Source: an uncultured Bacteroidota bacterium (GTDB lineage: Bacteria > Bacteroidota > Bacteroidia > Chitinophagales > LD1). From it: DNA of 59,119 bases. This document shows, piece by piece, positions 1 through 7,997 of the stretch. Location of the stretch: assembly GCA_937894725.1 (NCBI GenBank), contig CALAYL010000021.1, positions 1 through 59,119 on the forward strand. Direction: 5' to 3'. The position numbers and the translations under genes were made by a program. Each line of letters opens with the position of its first letter. Position 1 is the first letter of the stretch. The notes under the pieces were generated by a model. That model saw only the letters and a program-made list of their open reading frames with translations, did not search any database and was not told where the DNA came from.

Positions 1-269
1 GTGGCTCCTGCATTACAGAGATTTTTCCAACTAGATTCAAAATAAAAAAAGCACTGCACATCGGTGTCGTAAACCAACAATCCTTGTGCTGGAGATACAA
101 CAGCATTACGTTGAATGGTAGTAAGTCTTGGTACTAGCATACCTTTGTCTGTGCTAGTCAAGTCTAATATTGATGAAGCGTTTGGATTGATAGTGCCGAT
201 GCCTACATTGTTTTGGGCGAGAAGAGTGCCTCCAAAGAATACCAGTAGTGTGAGTAGCTTATATTTCAT
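1..269 (-). CDS. N-terminal part of a secreted surface protein (cut by the window edge)
   Basis: The reverse strand from the ATG at 267-269 reads MKYKLLTLLVFFGGTLLAQ, a classical signal peptide, followed by NNVGIGTINPNASSILDLTS and a stretch ending at a cysteine pair near the edge. The 'NNVGIGT-NP-AS-ILDL-S-D-KG-LVPR-T--QR' pattern is the common N-terminus of large Bacteroidota surface and tail-fibre-like proteins. The frame is open to base 1, so only about 89 residues are visible and the C-terminal part (often repeats plus a T9SS sorting domain) is outside. The function of this family is not known; surface display is inferred from the signal peptide. A short inverted repeat (270-275 with 286-291) lies just upstream of the start. 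Confidence 0.8.
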   Translation of the reverse strand, partial: MKYKLLTLLVFFGGTLLAQNNVGIGTINPNASSILDLTSTDKGMLVPRLTTIQRNAVVSPAQGLLVYDTDVQCFFYFESSWKNLCNAGA

Positions 270-307
270 CTTAGTTTATTTAAACACTAAGATAAAATTA
301 TATAATC

Positions 308-330
308 AAAAAACCCATCCCAAGATGGGC
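308..330 (-). terminator. Rho-independent terminator of gltA
   Basis: On the minus strand a perfect 7-bp stem (GCCCATC / GATGGGT) with a TTGG loop is followed by five T residues. It starts 8 bases after the gltA stop codon at 338, so it very probably ends the gltA transcript. Confidence 0.85.
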
Positions 331-337
331 TTATGGA

Positions 338-1624
338 TTATTTTCTATCTTTAATATCTGGGAAAGCTCTTTCTGTAGGGCCATTGTAGATTTGACGAGG
401 ACGACCAATGTCTTCTTTTCGCTCGCGCATTTCTTTCCACTGAGATATCCATCCTGGCAATCGACCCAATGCAAACAATACCGTAAACATAGGTGTCGGG
501 AAGCCCATTGCTTTATAGATGATACCTGAATAAAAATCTACGTTTGGATACAATTTTCTTTCTACAAAATAAGGGTCAGCCAATGCCGCTTCTTCCAATT
601 CTTTTGCAATGGCTAGTAATGGATCATTCACCCCCAACTTGGCTAAAATCTTGTCGCAAGACTCTTTCAAGATTTTTGCACGTGGGTCAAAATTGCGATA
701 TACTCTATGACCAAAGCCCATGAGTAAGCGTTTTTTATCTTTCACATCTTGCAATACTTTTTTCACATCTCCATTGTCGTTATCTCTAATGTCTTCTAGC
801 ATTTCGAGTACTTCTTGGTTAGCACCGCCATGTCTAGGACCCCAAAGAGCAGCTACTCCCGCAGCTATCGAAGCGTATAAGTTTGTGTGGGCAGAACCTA
901 CGATTCGTACCGATGAGGTAGAGCAGTTTTGCTCATGGTCAGCATGCAGAATGAGGAGTTTATTCATAGCATCTACGATTACTGGGTCAGCTACATATTC
1001 TTCTGTTACATTGCCAAAAGTCATGTACAAAAAGTTGGTAACGTAGTCATATTTGTTTTGTGGGTAAAGTACTGGATGGCCTTTTCCTTTTTTCTGAATC
1101 ATAGCACAGATAGTAGGCATCTTAGCTAGCAAACGTGTGATAGTTAAGTTGGTTTCTTCTGGTGCGTTGTTTGGGTTTAGCGCATTTGGATAGAAAGAAG
1201 AAAGTCCAGAAATCATCGTCATTAATTGACCCATAGGGTGTGAGCCCGAAGGGAAAACGTCAAATACTTTTTTCAAGTTTTCATGCACCAAAGTATGCAT
1301 GGTCAAATCGTTTTCAAACTTGGTCAATTGCTCCTTAGTAGGTAGTTCGCCATATATAAGTAAGTACATCACTTCTACGAAAGATGCTTTAGAGGCGAGG
1401 TCATCTATATTGTATCCTCTATAACGCAAAATACCTTGTTCGCCATCTAAGAAAGTAATGGTAGATACCGTAGCCCCTGTATTTCTGTAGCCTTCATCAA
1501 GCGTTACAAGTCCAGACTGGGCTCTAAGTTTACCAATTTCGATAGCTGATTCGCCTTCGGTGCCTGTAAATACAGGAAATTCATACGACTTGTCTCCGTA
1601 TGTGATTGTAGCTTTATTTGACAT
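338..1624 (-). CDS. gltA: Citrate synthase
   Basis: Type II (hexameric, Gram-negative type) citrate synthase, which condenses acetyl-CoA and oxaloacetate at the entry of the TCA cycle. Length is 428 residues, like the E. coli enzyme. The catalytic triad is present in its usual contexts: His265 in WGPRHGGANQ, His306 in MGFGHRVYRNFDPR and Asp363 in YPNVDFYSGI. The N-terminal beta-strand region (about residues 5-45) typical of the allosteric type II enzymes is also present. The gene is monocistronic, with a terminator directly after the stop and a TACATTTG box 30 bases before the ATG. Confidence 0.98.
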   Translation of the reverse strand: MSNKATITYGDKSYEFPVFTGTEGESAIEIGKLRAQSGLVTLDEGYRNTGATVSTITFLDGEQGILRYRGYNIDDLASKASFVEVMYLLIYGELPTKEQLTKFENDLTMHTLVHENLKKVFDVFPSGSHPMGQLMTMISGLSSFYPNALNPNNAPEETNLTITRLLAKMPTICAMIQKKGKGHPVLYPQNKYDYVTNFLYMTFGNVTEEYVADPVIVDAMNKLLILHADHEQNCSTSSVRIVGSAHTNLYASIAAGVAALWGPRHGGANQEVLEMLEDIRDNDNGDVKKVLQDVKDKKRLLMGFGHRVYRNFDPRAKILKESCDKILAKLGVNDPLLAIAKELEEAALADPYFVERKLYPNVDFYSGIIYKAMGFPTPMFTVLFALGRLPGWISQWKEMRERKEDIGRPRQIYNGPTERAFPDIKDRK

Positions 1625-1653
1625 AGTGTGGTTGATTTTTTTATTTCGCAGCC

Positions 1654-1661
1654 CAAATGTA
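1654..1661 (-). promoter_or_regulatory. Candidate -7 box for gltA
   Basis: TACATTTG on the minus strand matches the Bacteroidota -7 consensus TAnnTTTG and lies 30 bases before the gltA start. A TTTG that could serve as -33 box is present at 1685-1688, but its spacing (23 nt) is longer than the usual 19-20, so the assignment is tentative. Confidence 0.35.
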
Positions 1662-1739
1662 ATGATTCATACGACTTAAATAAACAAAAGTTTAACGATA
1701 TTGTGCGATGATTTAAGTCAATTTTAAAATTTGATAACA

Positions 1740-2117
1740 ATGAAAACAACACCCAAAGTAATAGGTATAGGCGGTATCTTTTTCAAATCGGATAATCCAA
1801 CGGCACTATATACGTGGTATAGAGACGTTTTAGGCATCGCAAGCGAGGCTTGGGGCATGCAATTTAGCTTGAGCCAAAATGAATCTAAAGATGCTTATGC
1901 TATATGGAGTATTTTTGATAAAGACACAAAGTATCTTGAGCCTTCTACAAAAGATTTTATGATCAATTTTGTGGTAAGTAGTGTCGCTGATTTTGAGCTA
2001 CTGTTCAAAGAAAAGAACATAGCTGTGCTGGGCAAAGAAGAGTCTGAGTTTGGCAAATTTATCTGGATTCTTGACCCCGATGGCAATAAATTAGAGCTGT
2101 GGGAACCAGCGGAATAA
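1740..2117 (+). CDS. VOC-family (glyoxalase/dioxygenase-fold) protein
   Basis: A protein of about 125 residues made of one vicinal-oxygen-chelate unit. It begins with a beta strand 'VIGIGGIFFKSDNPTAL', the YTWYRDVLGI helix that follows the first strand, and ends with WILDPDGNKLELWEP, the standard last strand with a metal-ligand glutamate. Enzymes of this fold act as lyases, isomerases or antibiotic-binding proteins, and the substrate cannot be told from the sequence. The frame is open from a TTG at 1731, but the ATG at 1740 gives the better N-terminus. The gene stands alone and runs divergently from gltA. Confidence 0.85.
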   Translation: MKTTPKVIGIGGIFFKSDNPTALYTWYRDVLGIASEAWGMQFSLSQNESKDAYAIWSIFDKDTKYLEPSTKDFMINFVVSSVADFELLFKEKNIAVLGKEESEFGKFIWILDPDGNKLELWEPAE

Positions 2118-2177
2118 GAGTTGGATGGGCGAGAAGAGGATACTAAAAAATTAGATTGAAGATATGAGGTAGGGTAC

Positions 2178-3152
2178 TTATAATTCTTCGTTTGTAGATA
2201 TATATTTTTCTTTGCAATACTTTTCAACTTCTGTATCGTTTGCAAAGCAGCCGTCACAAAATTCGTCAAGTTCTTTTTCTGCACCTGAAACATATTTTTC
2301 GCTTGCCGTCATTAGTTTCTCCGTCTGTTCGATGAACTTTTCAAATTCTTTGTTCATTTTACAAAGTTTGTCAATCGTTTTAAAGTCCAAATCCCGAAAT
2401 ACTGAAGGATAAAGCACTTTGCTTTGGTAAGGATTTGCATTTAGTTCAATGATTCCTATTCCGAACGATTGATTTAGTCTTGCCATTTCTTCATTCAAAC
2501 TGTCGCTAAACTCAAACGCTACTAAATATCCATAATTTGCCCAACTTGAATTTGAAACGGCCTGAAAAAATGCTTTTTTAAGTTCGCTGTCGCTGTTAAT
2601 TTCTCTTTTAAGTTCGTATGAACTCAATTTGAAAGTGTCAACTCGATTTATTGATTTCAAAAAATTTTGACTTGCTTTTGTTTGTAGGTTTAAAAACTTA
2701 ATCCCAACCATATCTGGATGTGTCCAAATTTGATTGTTGTCTTTTCCGTTAGACTGTTCGTGAAAAATTGTTTTTGAGTAAGTATCTGTGTTTTTTAGAT
2801 AACTACTCAATAGTTTATGCAAATCTCTTTCTTCGTATGTCTTTGATTTGTGTGATTTAGTTTGTTTTGCAATTTGAGTTTTTGAGTCGCCACTCAATAT
2901 TTCAATGCCTATGTTTTGCTCGTTTTTGGTCAGGTAGTACGCATAAGTTCCTCCATCTTGTTTTATTCTCTTTACTCTTGTATCGCCATTACGAATAAAG
3001 TCGCCAAGGTATGCAGAAATTGTAGCAGAGGGAGTTTTAGCATTTCCAAATTCATAATGATTGTTTTTGACAATATGGTTGTAAATTTCTATATAGTTTG
3101 TTAGCCCGTTTATCTCATCAAGACTTCTTAAAATTGTCTCTTTAATTGTCAT
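2178..3152 (-). CDS. HrgA-like HARE-HTH protein
   Basis: A protein of 324 residues. Residues 1-75 form a HARE-HTH (winged-helix) domain: TIKETILRSLDEINGLTNY, followed by AKTPSATISAYLGDFIR and 'TRVKRIKQDGGTYAYYL'. After a linker, a second domain starts at YEERDLHKLLSSYLKN and contains IFHEQSNGKDNNQIWTHPDM and KLSSYELKREINSDSELKKA, which read like a nuclease-type core (compare E-x(n)-E and the THPD motif). The whole resembles Helicobacter pylori HrgA/COG2958, known as a gene that replaces a type II restriction endonuclease at a restriction locus. The gene is AT-rich, stands alone and looks acquired. Its biochemical activity is not established, and a DNA-processing or restriction-like role is inference. 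Confidence 0.75.
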   Translation of the reverse strand: MTIKETILRSLDEINGLTNYIEIYNHIVKNNHYEFGNAKTPSATISAYLGDFIRNGDTRVKRIKQDGGTYAYYLTKNEQNIGIEILSGDSKTQIAKQTKSHKSKTYEERDLHKLLSSYLKNTDTYSKTIFHEQSNGKDNNQIWTHPDMVGIKFLNLQTKASQNFLKSINRVDTFKLSSYELKREINSDSELKKAFFQAVSNSSWANYGYLVAFEFSDSLNEEMARLNQSFGIGIIELNANPYQSKVLYPSVFRDLDFKTIDKLCKMNKEFEKFIEQTEKLMTASEKYVSGAEKELDEFCDGCFANDTEVEKYCKEKYISTNEEL

Positions 3153-3272
3153 TTTTTATTCGTTTTTACTTTATAGTTTGGTAGTCCTACCATTGGCATT
3201 ACCTCAATTAAACTAGTCCCTAAAGGCTAATCCCTAAAACGCCTACATCGGCTAGTTAACGAACTTGACAAA

Positions 3273-3761
3273 TTACTTCGCCTCCAATAAAAACTCTTCA
3301 TTGCCTTTAAACAATCGAAGTGAAGAGGTAGAGTGCTCCAATATTCTATATTCTCTTACGGCATTGCTAGTATCTCTAAGTTGTAAAAACTTATTGCTGT
3401 TGGTGAGTGTCCACTCGCCTTTGTTAGAGAAGATTTGTTGGTTGATGTTGGGTACACCTACAGTGTCTATTTTAGTTAAATTATTGGTCATGGTAGTAGA
3501 GTCATACACAAATGTAGAGTCATAGCGATTTACCACAAAAGTGTCTATTCTTTTCCAAGTTTCTGAAAATTGATTGTCGGCATTAAATGTCCATCTAAAC
3601 TGTGCCTTGTCGCGATTGAAAGTAGCTGTTTTATCTTTAGTGTCAAAAAGGTATGTTTTTACACCCCAAGTGCCTTCTATATTTTTATTGAGAGTTTTTT
3701 TGTCGCATCCTACCAATACGAGCAATAGTAAGCTTAAAGAGCCGATGAATAGTTTTTTCAT
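3273..3761 (-). CDS. Small lipoprotein, lipocalin-like, copy 2
   Basis: A 162-residue lipoprotein with signal peptide MKKLFIGSLSLLLLVLVGC, lipobox LVGC and lipidated Cys19. The mature part opens with NIEGTWGVKTYLFDTKDKTA and consists of alternating strands ending in EYRILEHSTSSLRLFKGNEE. This is the pattern of the Bacteroidota lipocalin-like (DUF4923/DUF5004-type) lipoproteins that open with 'GTW'. It is related in layout to the gene just upstream (3784-4173) and both probably come from a duplication. The two genes are 22 bases apart and likely co-transcribed. Function unknown; probably anchored in the outer membrane. Confidence 0.7.
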   Translation of the reverse strand: MKKLFIGSLSLLLLVLVGCDKKTLNKNIEGTWGVKTYLFDTKDKTATFNRDKAQFRWTFNADNQFSETWKRIDTFVVNRYDSTFVYDSTTMTNNLTKIDTVGVPNINQQIFSNKGEWTLTNSNKFLQLRDTSNAVREYRILEHSTSSLRLFKGNEEFLLEAK

Positions 3762-3783
3762 AATAGATAAAATTGAAAGAAGT

Positions 3784-4173
3784 TTATTGTTGTTTTCTTA
3801 AATAGCGATTAGTCCCTAGTCTGCGAAGTTCTACGTGATTGCCTTCAAGATTGAATATAGTGTAGCTTCTAGATTTATAAACGGTATCGGTTAGTGTCAG
3901 TGTTTCGTTGTTATCTTCAAATGCCCATTTGCCAGGCAGTATGACTGTATCTGGTGCAAAAACATTCGTTTCTTTAAAATCGCCCCCCGAGGTAAATTCG
4001 ATAGTATAATTTCGTATGGAATCTGAATAAGGTGCTACCGCAGTCTTGTCTATACCATCTTTTAGATATTTATATACATACCATGTGCCATGGAGATTGT
4101 CGGTAAGTTTTTTCTTGTTGCTACAAGCTGACAAAGTGAGCACAACGGAGAGCGCAAAAACTATATTTCGCAT
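3784..4173 (-). CDS. Small lipoprotein, lipocalin-like, copy 1
   Basis: A 129-residue lipoprotein with signal peptide MRNIVFALSVVLTLSAC and Cys17 as lipidation site. The mature part starts KKKLTDNLHGTWYVYKYLKD and ends with FNLEGNHVELRRLGTNRYLR, the same 'HGTW ... E-hydrophobic-L-R-G-R/E-x-L' frame as the downstream copy, but with a shorter middle. It is first of the two in the minus-strand pair. No catalytic motif is visible, and binding of a small ligand is only a family-level possibility. Confidence 0.7.
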   Translation of the reverse strand: MRNIVFALSVVLTLSACSNKKKLTDNLHGTWYVYKYLKDGIDKTAVAPYSDSIRNYTIEFTSGGDFKETNVFAPDTVILPGKWAFEDNNETLTLTDTVYKSRSYTIFNLEGNHVELRRLGTNRYLRKQQ

Positions 4174-4223
4174 GATTGTTAAATTTTTTTGAAAGTCGAA
4201 TATAAAAAAGTTATACGAAAAAA

Positions 4224-4712
4224 TTACGGATATGTTTGAAACACCCCTGTGCTTTTATTTTTTCTCACGTTGTCCCAGTCAAAATATTGACCATTCATAG
4301 CGATATAAACACCATGTGGCAATGACTGAGCAAAAGCGAGCGCAGTACCCAAATTGAAAAGTCCATCCGAACTACCAAATTTGATAGGAATCATAGCCCC
4401 TGTGAGTACAATGGTTTTAGCAAGTTTCGCCTTACCTAAAAAACGAGCCGTTTCCTCCATCGTATCTGTGCCGTGTGTGATGACGACTTTATCTTCATCG
4501 CAGTTTTCGCAAGTAGCTAAAATCAATGCTCTGTCTGTGTTAGACATTTCGAGCGAGTCGATCATCATCAAGGTGCGAATATCTACTTCGAGCCTGCATC
4601 GACCTAGCTCTAGCAAATCGCGGAGGTGAGTATCTTTAAAAAAGAGTCGGCCATTGATTTCGTCATATTCTTTGTCGAAGGTGCCGCCCGTTACTAAAAT
4701 TTTGATAGACAT
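4224..4712 (-). CDS. Single-domain asparaginase-like protein
   Basis: A 162-residue protein that matches only the N-terminal domain of L-asparaginase I/II. It has the first catalytic threonine motif near the start (ILVTGGTFDKEYDE) and the second one in VVITHGTDTMEETARFL, followed by KTIVLTGAMIPIKFGSSDG. The C-terminal domain, which completes the substrate pocket across the dimer in ordinary asparaginases (about 330 residues), is absent, and the ORF ends cleanly. Short proteins of this kind are widespread as stand-alone genes, so this is probably not a truncation. Whether it hydrolyses asparagine is unproven. It lies 14 bases after the DUF4293 gene on the same strand. Confidence 0.8.
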   Translation of the reverse strand: MSIKILVTGGTFDKEYDEINGRLFFKDTHLRDLLELGRCRLEVDIRTLMMIDSLEMSNTDRALILATCENCDEDKVVITHGTDTMEETARFLGKAKLAKTIVLTGAMIPIKFGSSDGLFNLGTALAFAQSLPHGVYIAMNGQYFDWDNVRKNKSTGVFQTYP

Positions 4713-4726
4713 GTTTTGCTTTGTTT

Positions 4727-5167
4727 TTATCTCAGTCTATCGTAGCTACGCACTAGCTTTTGATCATGACTGATGCCTCTTATGGCCAATAGGTTTAAAA
4801 CAATCACCACCCAAGGCGTTATATTGCCATAATAGAAAATAGCATCTTCGATATAGTCAACATAGTGCCATCTCGAAAGTGCATAGAAAAAGCAAAACAA
4901 CATACCCAAAATACTTAACCAGCTTAGCGCTTTTTGAAATGTGTGTTTTTTGAAAAGTAATACCGCAATCAGGCTTGCACCTATGGAAATACCCGCGGCT
5001 ATGGCTACTACAAAAATAAAATAGCCTTGATAAAAGTATTTGAGTTCCCACGCTCTCAAGAGTTGGCTGTTTTGCCCCATTTCAAATACTAAAATAGGCG
5101 AGTAGAGATACAAACCAGCCAGTGTAGCTGCGAGAAATAAGTAGATAGTTTGGATACGTTGGATCAT
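4727..5167 (-). CDS. DUF4293 membrane protein
   Basis: A 146-residue inner-membrane protein with four predicted helices. It begins with MIQRIQTIYLFLAATLAG, the hallmark start of the Bacteroidota DUF4293 family, and ends with DQKLVRSYDRLR, also family-typical. Function unknown. In many Bacteroidota this gene lies near rho, but here rho is far away at 50358. It probably shares a transcript with the asparaginase-like gene downstream and faces away from the thiolase gene. Confidence 0.85.
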   Translation of the reverse strand: MIQRIQTIYLFLAATLAGLYLYSPILVFEMGQNSQLLRAWELKYFYQGYFIFVVAIAAGISIGASLIAVLLFKKHTFQKALSWLSILGMLFCFFYALSRWHYVDYIEDAIFYYGNITPWVVIVLNLLAIRGISHDQKLVRSYDRLR

Positions 5168-5219
5168 CTGAGTTATTTTAATCCAAAACTAAAATTAATT
5201 TTGAACACAATCGTAAATT

Positions 5220-6410
5220 ATGGAAGTATATATAATAGATGCAGCTCGCACAGCAGTAGGTAAATATGGCGGTAGCCTATCCGCTACTCGCCCCGATGAT
5301 ATGATAGCGCATGTGATAAAAAATCTTTTGGCTCGAAATGCAGCTATCGAAACCGCTGAAATTGAGGAGATAGTTTTAGGTGCAGCCAATCAAAGTGGTG
5401 AGGACAATAGAAATGTGGCACGTATGGCGGTATTGTTAGCAGGGCTGCCATTGCACATAGGTGGCGTTACGGTCAATAGGCTTTGTGCATCAGGCTTGCA
5501 GAGTATAGCCGATGCATTTCGGGCGATAAAAAATGGAGATGGCGATTTGTATATAGCTGGAGGGGTAGAAAGCATGAGCCGTGCACCACTGGTGATGTCG
5601 AAACCTACGGCTGCTTTTGATAGAGGGCAACAGCTTTTTGATACAACCATAGGTTGGCGATTTACGAACCCTTCATTTTTATCAGATTATACTTTTGCGA
5701 TGGGCGAAACGGCCGAGAACGTAGCTCGTGATTGGAAGATAAGTCGTGAGGAACAAGATGCTTTTGCGCAGTTATCGCAAGAAAAATATCAGCGAGCACA
5801 TGAGGCAAATAAGTTTGCTGATGAGCTTATATCGATAGATGTAAAAATGGGAAAAGATACAGTATCTTTTAATCAAGATGAGCATCCTAGGCTTAGCTCT
5901 ATGGCTGATTTAGCGAAACTAAAACCCGCATTTGTAAAAGAGGGCACTGTCACAGCAGCCAACTCATCAGGTATCAATGATGGTGCAGCGGCTACACTTG
6001 TAGCGAGTGCAGATTTTGTAAAACGCAATAATATAAAGCCTTTGGCGCGTATCGTATCGGTAGGTGCAGCAGGTGTGCATCCTGCTACTATGGGTATAGG
6101 TCCTGTGCCAGCTTCGTTAAAGGCATTGCAGCGTGCAGGTATCACTGCCAATGATTTGGGTTTGGTAGAACTCAATGAAGCCTTTGCTTCCCAAAGTTTA
6201 GCTTGTGTGCGCGAGCTCGATTTGAATCCTGAAATCGTGAATGTAAATGGAGGGTCGATAGCAATCGGTCATCCGCTAGGATGCTCTGGAAGTCGCATCA
6301 CCACTACGCTTTTGCATGAAATGAAACGAAGAGAAAATACTCGTTATGGCTTAGCCACCATGTGTGTGGGTGTGGGTCAAGGATTAGCGATAGTGTATGA
6401 AAAATGCTAG
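5220..6410 (+). CDS. Acetyl-CoA C-acyltransferase (thiolase)
   Basis: A 396-residue thiolase of the degradative/biosynthetic acetyl-CoA acetyltransferase group. All catalytic residues are visible: nucleophile Cys89 in VNRLCASGLQS, His351 in IGHPLGCSGSR and Cys382 in ATMCVGVGQG. 'NEAFASQSLACVREL' carries the conserved NEAFA motif. It catalyses thiolytic cleavage of 3-ketoacyl-CoA or the reverse condensation in beta-oxidation or acetoacetyl-CoA formation. The chain-length preference cannot be read from the sequence. The annotation resembles PcaF/FadA-type enzymes, but no aromatic-degradation genes are nearby. Monocistronic and convergent with cysS. Confidence 0.95.
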   Translation: MEVYIIDAARTAVGKYGGSLSATRPDDMIAHVIKNLLARNAAIETAEIEEIVLGAANQSGEDNRNVARMAVLLAGLPLHIGGVTVNRLCASGLQSIADAFRAIKNGDGDLYIAGGVESMSRAPLVMSKPTAAFDRGQQLFDTTIGWRFTNPSFLSDYTFAMGETAENVARDWKISREEQDAFAQLSQEKYQRAHEANKFADELISIDVKMGKDTVSFNQDEHPRLSSMADLAKLKPAFVKEGTVTAANSSGINDGAAATLVASADFVKRNNIKPLARIVSVGAAGVHPATMGIGPVPASLKALQRAGITANDLGLVELNEAFASQSLACVRELDLNPEIVNVNGGSIAIGHPLGCSGSRITTTLLHEMKRRENTRYGLATMCVGVGQGLAIVYEKC

Positions 6411-6421
6411 CTGCGTGCTAA

Positions 6422-7930
6422 CTATTCTCTGTTCCAAGTAGTGCCTTCTTTGCCATCTTTTACGACTACTCCGAGTGCGGCAAGGGTGTCTCTGATTTTA
6501 TCTGATGTAGCAAAATCTTTTTGATTGCGTACGTTTTCGCGCAAGGTCAAAATCAATCCCATCAATCCTTCGCTGATGTCGCTGTTTTGCTGTGCTGTAG
6601 CGGGTTGTAGGCCGAGTAAATCGTCAAAAAACAATTTATACGCTGTCTTCATTTTTTCAAATGTAGCCACATCGAGTTCGGCAGGGTCAGCTTGTTTGTT
6701 AGCATAAGCATTTACCTTTTTCATCAATTCAAACAATCGACTTATCACTTCAGCCGTGTTGAAGTCATCGGCTATATGTTGATACATTTCTGCTATAGCA
6801 CCATCTATTGCTTTTATAGCCTCAGCTGATTGTACAGCATTGTTTTCAACAAAAATGATTTTGTCTAAAAGGTCATAGGAGCTTTTGAGTCGTGTATAGG
6901 CTTTTTCTGCAGCTTGGAGAGCTTCGTTTGAAAAATCTACAGTACTGCGGTAGTGTGCTTGTAGTATGTAAAAGCGAACGGTCATTGGGCTGTAGGCTTG
7001 TACAAGTAGCGGGTGTTGACCCGAAAATAGCTGATCTAGATTAATAAAATTGGCAAGCGATTTACCCATTTTTTGTCCACCTATGGTAATCATATTGCAG
7101 TGCATCCAATAGTTTACAGGCGCTTTGCCAGAAGCTCCTTTTGATTGTGCTATCTCACATTCGTGATGCGGAAAAAGTAAATCCATACCTCCTCCATGAA
7201 TATCAAAAGTTTCGCCAAGGTATTTTTTACTCATGGCAGAGCACTCAATATGCCATCCCGGAAATCCATCGCTCCAAGGCGAAGGCCAGCGCATGATATG
7301 TTCGTCAGAGGCTTTTTTCCAAAGCGCAAAATCGGCTGGATTTTTTTTCTCTGATTGCCCTTCGAGTACTCTACGTTCGTTTCCTGCGCCAGCGTTGAGG
7401 TCTTCGAGTATTCGCCCGCTTAGTTCGCCATATTTTTCAGCTTTATCGTATTTTTCTACATCAAAATAGACAGAGCCGTTTGATTCGTATGCGTAGCCGT
7501 TTTCAAAAAGCTGTTTTATCATTTCGATTTGTTCTATCACATGGCCCGTAGCTTTAGGTTCGATACTAGGCGGGAGCACATTGAGTGCCTCCATATTTTT
7601 GTGATAGCCTCGAGTATAAAACTCGGCTACCTCCATAGGTTCTATTTGTTCGAGGCGTGCTTTTTTAGCGATTTTATCTTCGCCTTCATCTGCATCATTT
7701 TCGAGATGACCTACATCGGTTATGTTTCTAACAAACCGCACTTTGAATCCAAGATGCTTAAAATAGCGATATACAATGTCGAATGTAATGGCAGGGCGAG
7801 CATGACCGAGATGCGCATCGCCATACACCGTAGGGCCACAGAGATACATACCCAAATGCAATGGATTGATGGGGGTAAAAAGCTCTTTTTGTCGAGAGAG
7901 GGTGTTGTATATCTTGAGTTCGTGTTGCAT
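6422..7930 (-). CDS. cysS: Cysteinyl-tRNA synthetase
   Basis: Class I aminoacyl-tRNA synthetase that charges tRNA-Cys. The HIGH-type signature is in YGDAHLGHARPAI and the KMSKS loop is KMGKS (GGQKMGKSLANF). The zinc ligands are seen in the CGPTV, WHIECSAMS and HHECEIAQS segments. The C-terminal helical anticodon domain ends with VVKDGKEGTTWNRE. The frame is open upstream to 7948, but the ATG at 7930 (MQHELKIYNTL) matches the family start. It is convergent with the thiolase gene (11 bases between stops) and downstream of glpD in a minus-strand run. Confidence 0.97.
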   Translation of the reverse strand: MQHELKIYNTLSRQKELFTPINPLHLGMYLCGPTVYGDAHLGHARPAITFDIVYRYFKHLGFKVRFVRNITDVGHLENDADEGEDKIAKKARLEQIEPMEVAEFYTRGYHKNMEALNVLPPSIEPKATGHVIEQIEMIKQLFENGYAYESNGSVYFDVEKYDKAEKYGELSGRILEDLNAGAGNERRVLEGQSEKKNPADFALWKKASDEHIMRWPSPWSDGFPGWHIECSAMSKKYLGETFDIHGGGMDLLFPHHECEIAQSKGASGKAPVNYWMHCNMITIGGQKMGKSLANFINLDQLFSGQHPLLVQAYSPMTVRFYILQAHYRSTVDFSNEALQAAEKAYTRLKSSYDLLDKIIFVENNAVQSAEAIKAIDGAIAEMYQHIADDFNTAEVISRLFELMKKVNAYANKQADPAELDVATFEKMKTAYKLFFDDLLGLQPATAQQNSDISEGLMGLILTLRENVRNQKDFATSDKIRDTLAALGVVVKDGKEGTTWNRE

Positions 7931-7997
7931 GATGTCAATGATAAGCAAATGGATATTAAAAAGAAAATAGTACGCCTGCTTTTTTAGGCAAAAAAAA

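Noticed and set aside
7529..7987. A plus-strand frame of 152 codons opposite cysS
   Set aside because: It runs antisense to the HIGH and zinc-binding region of cysS, so it is a shadow of a highly conserved gene.
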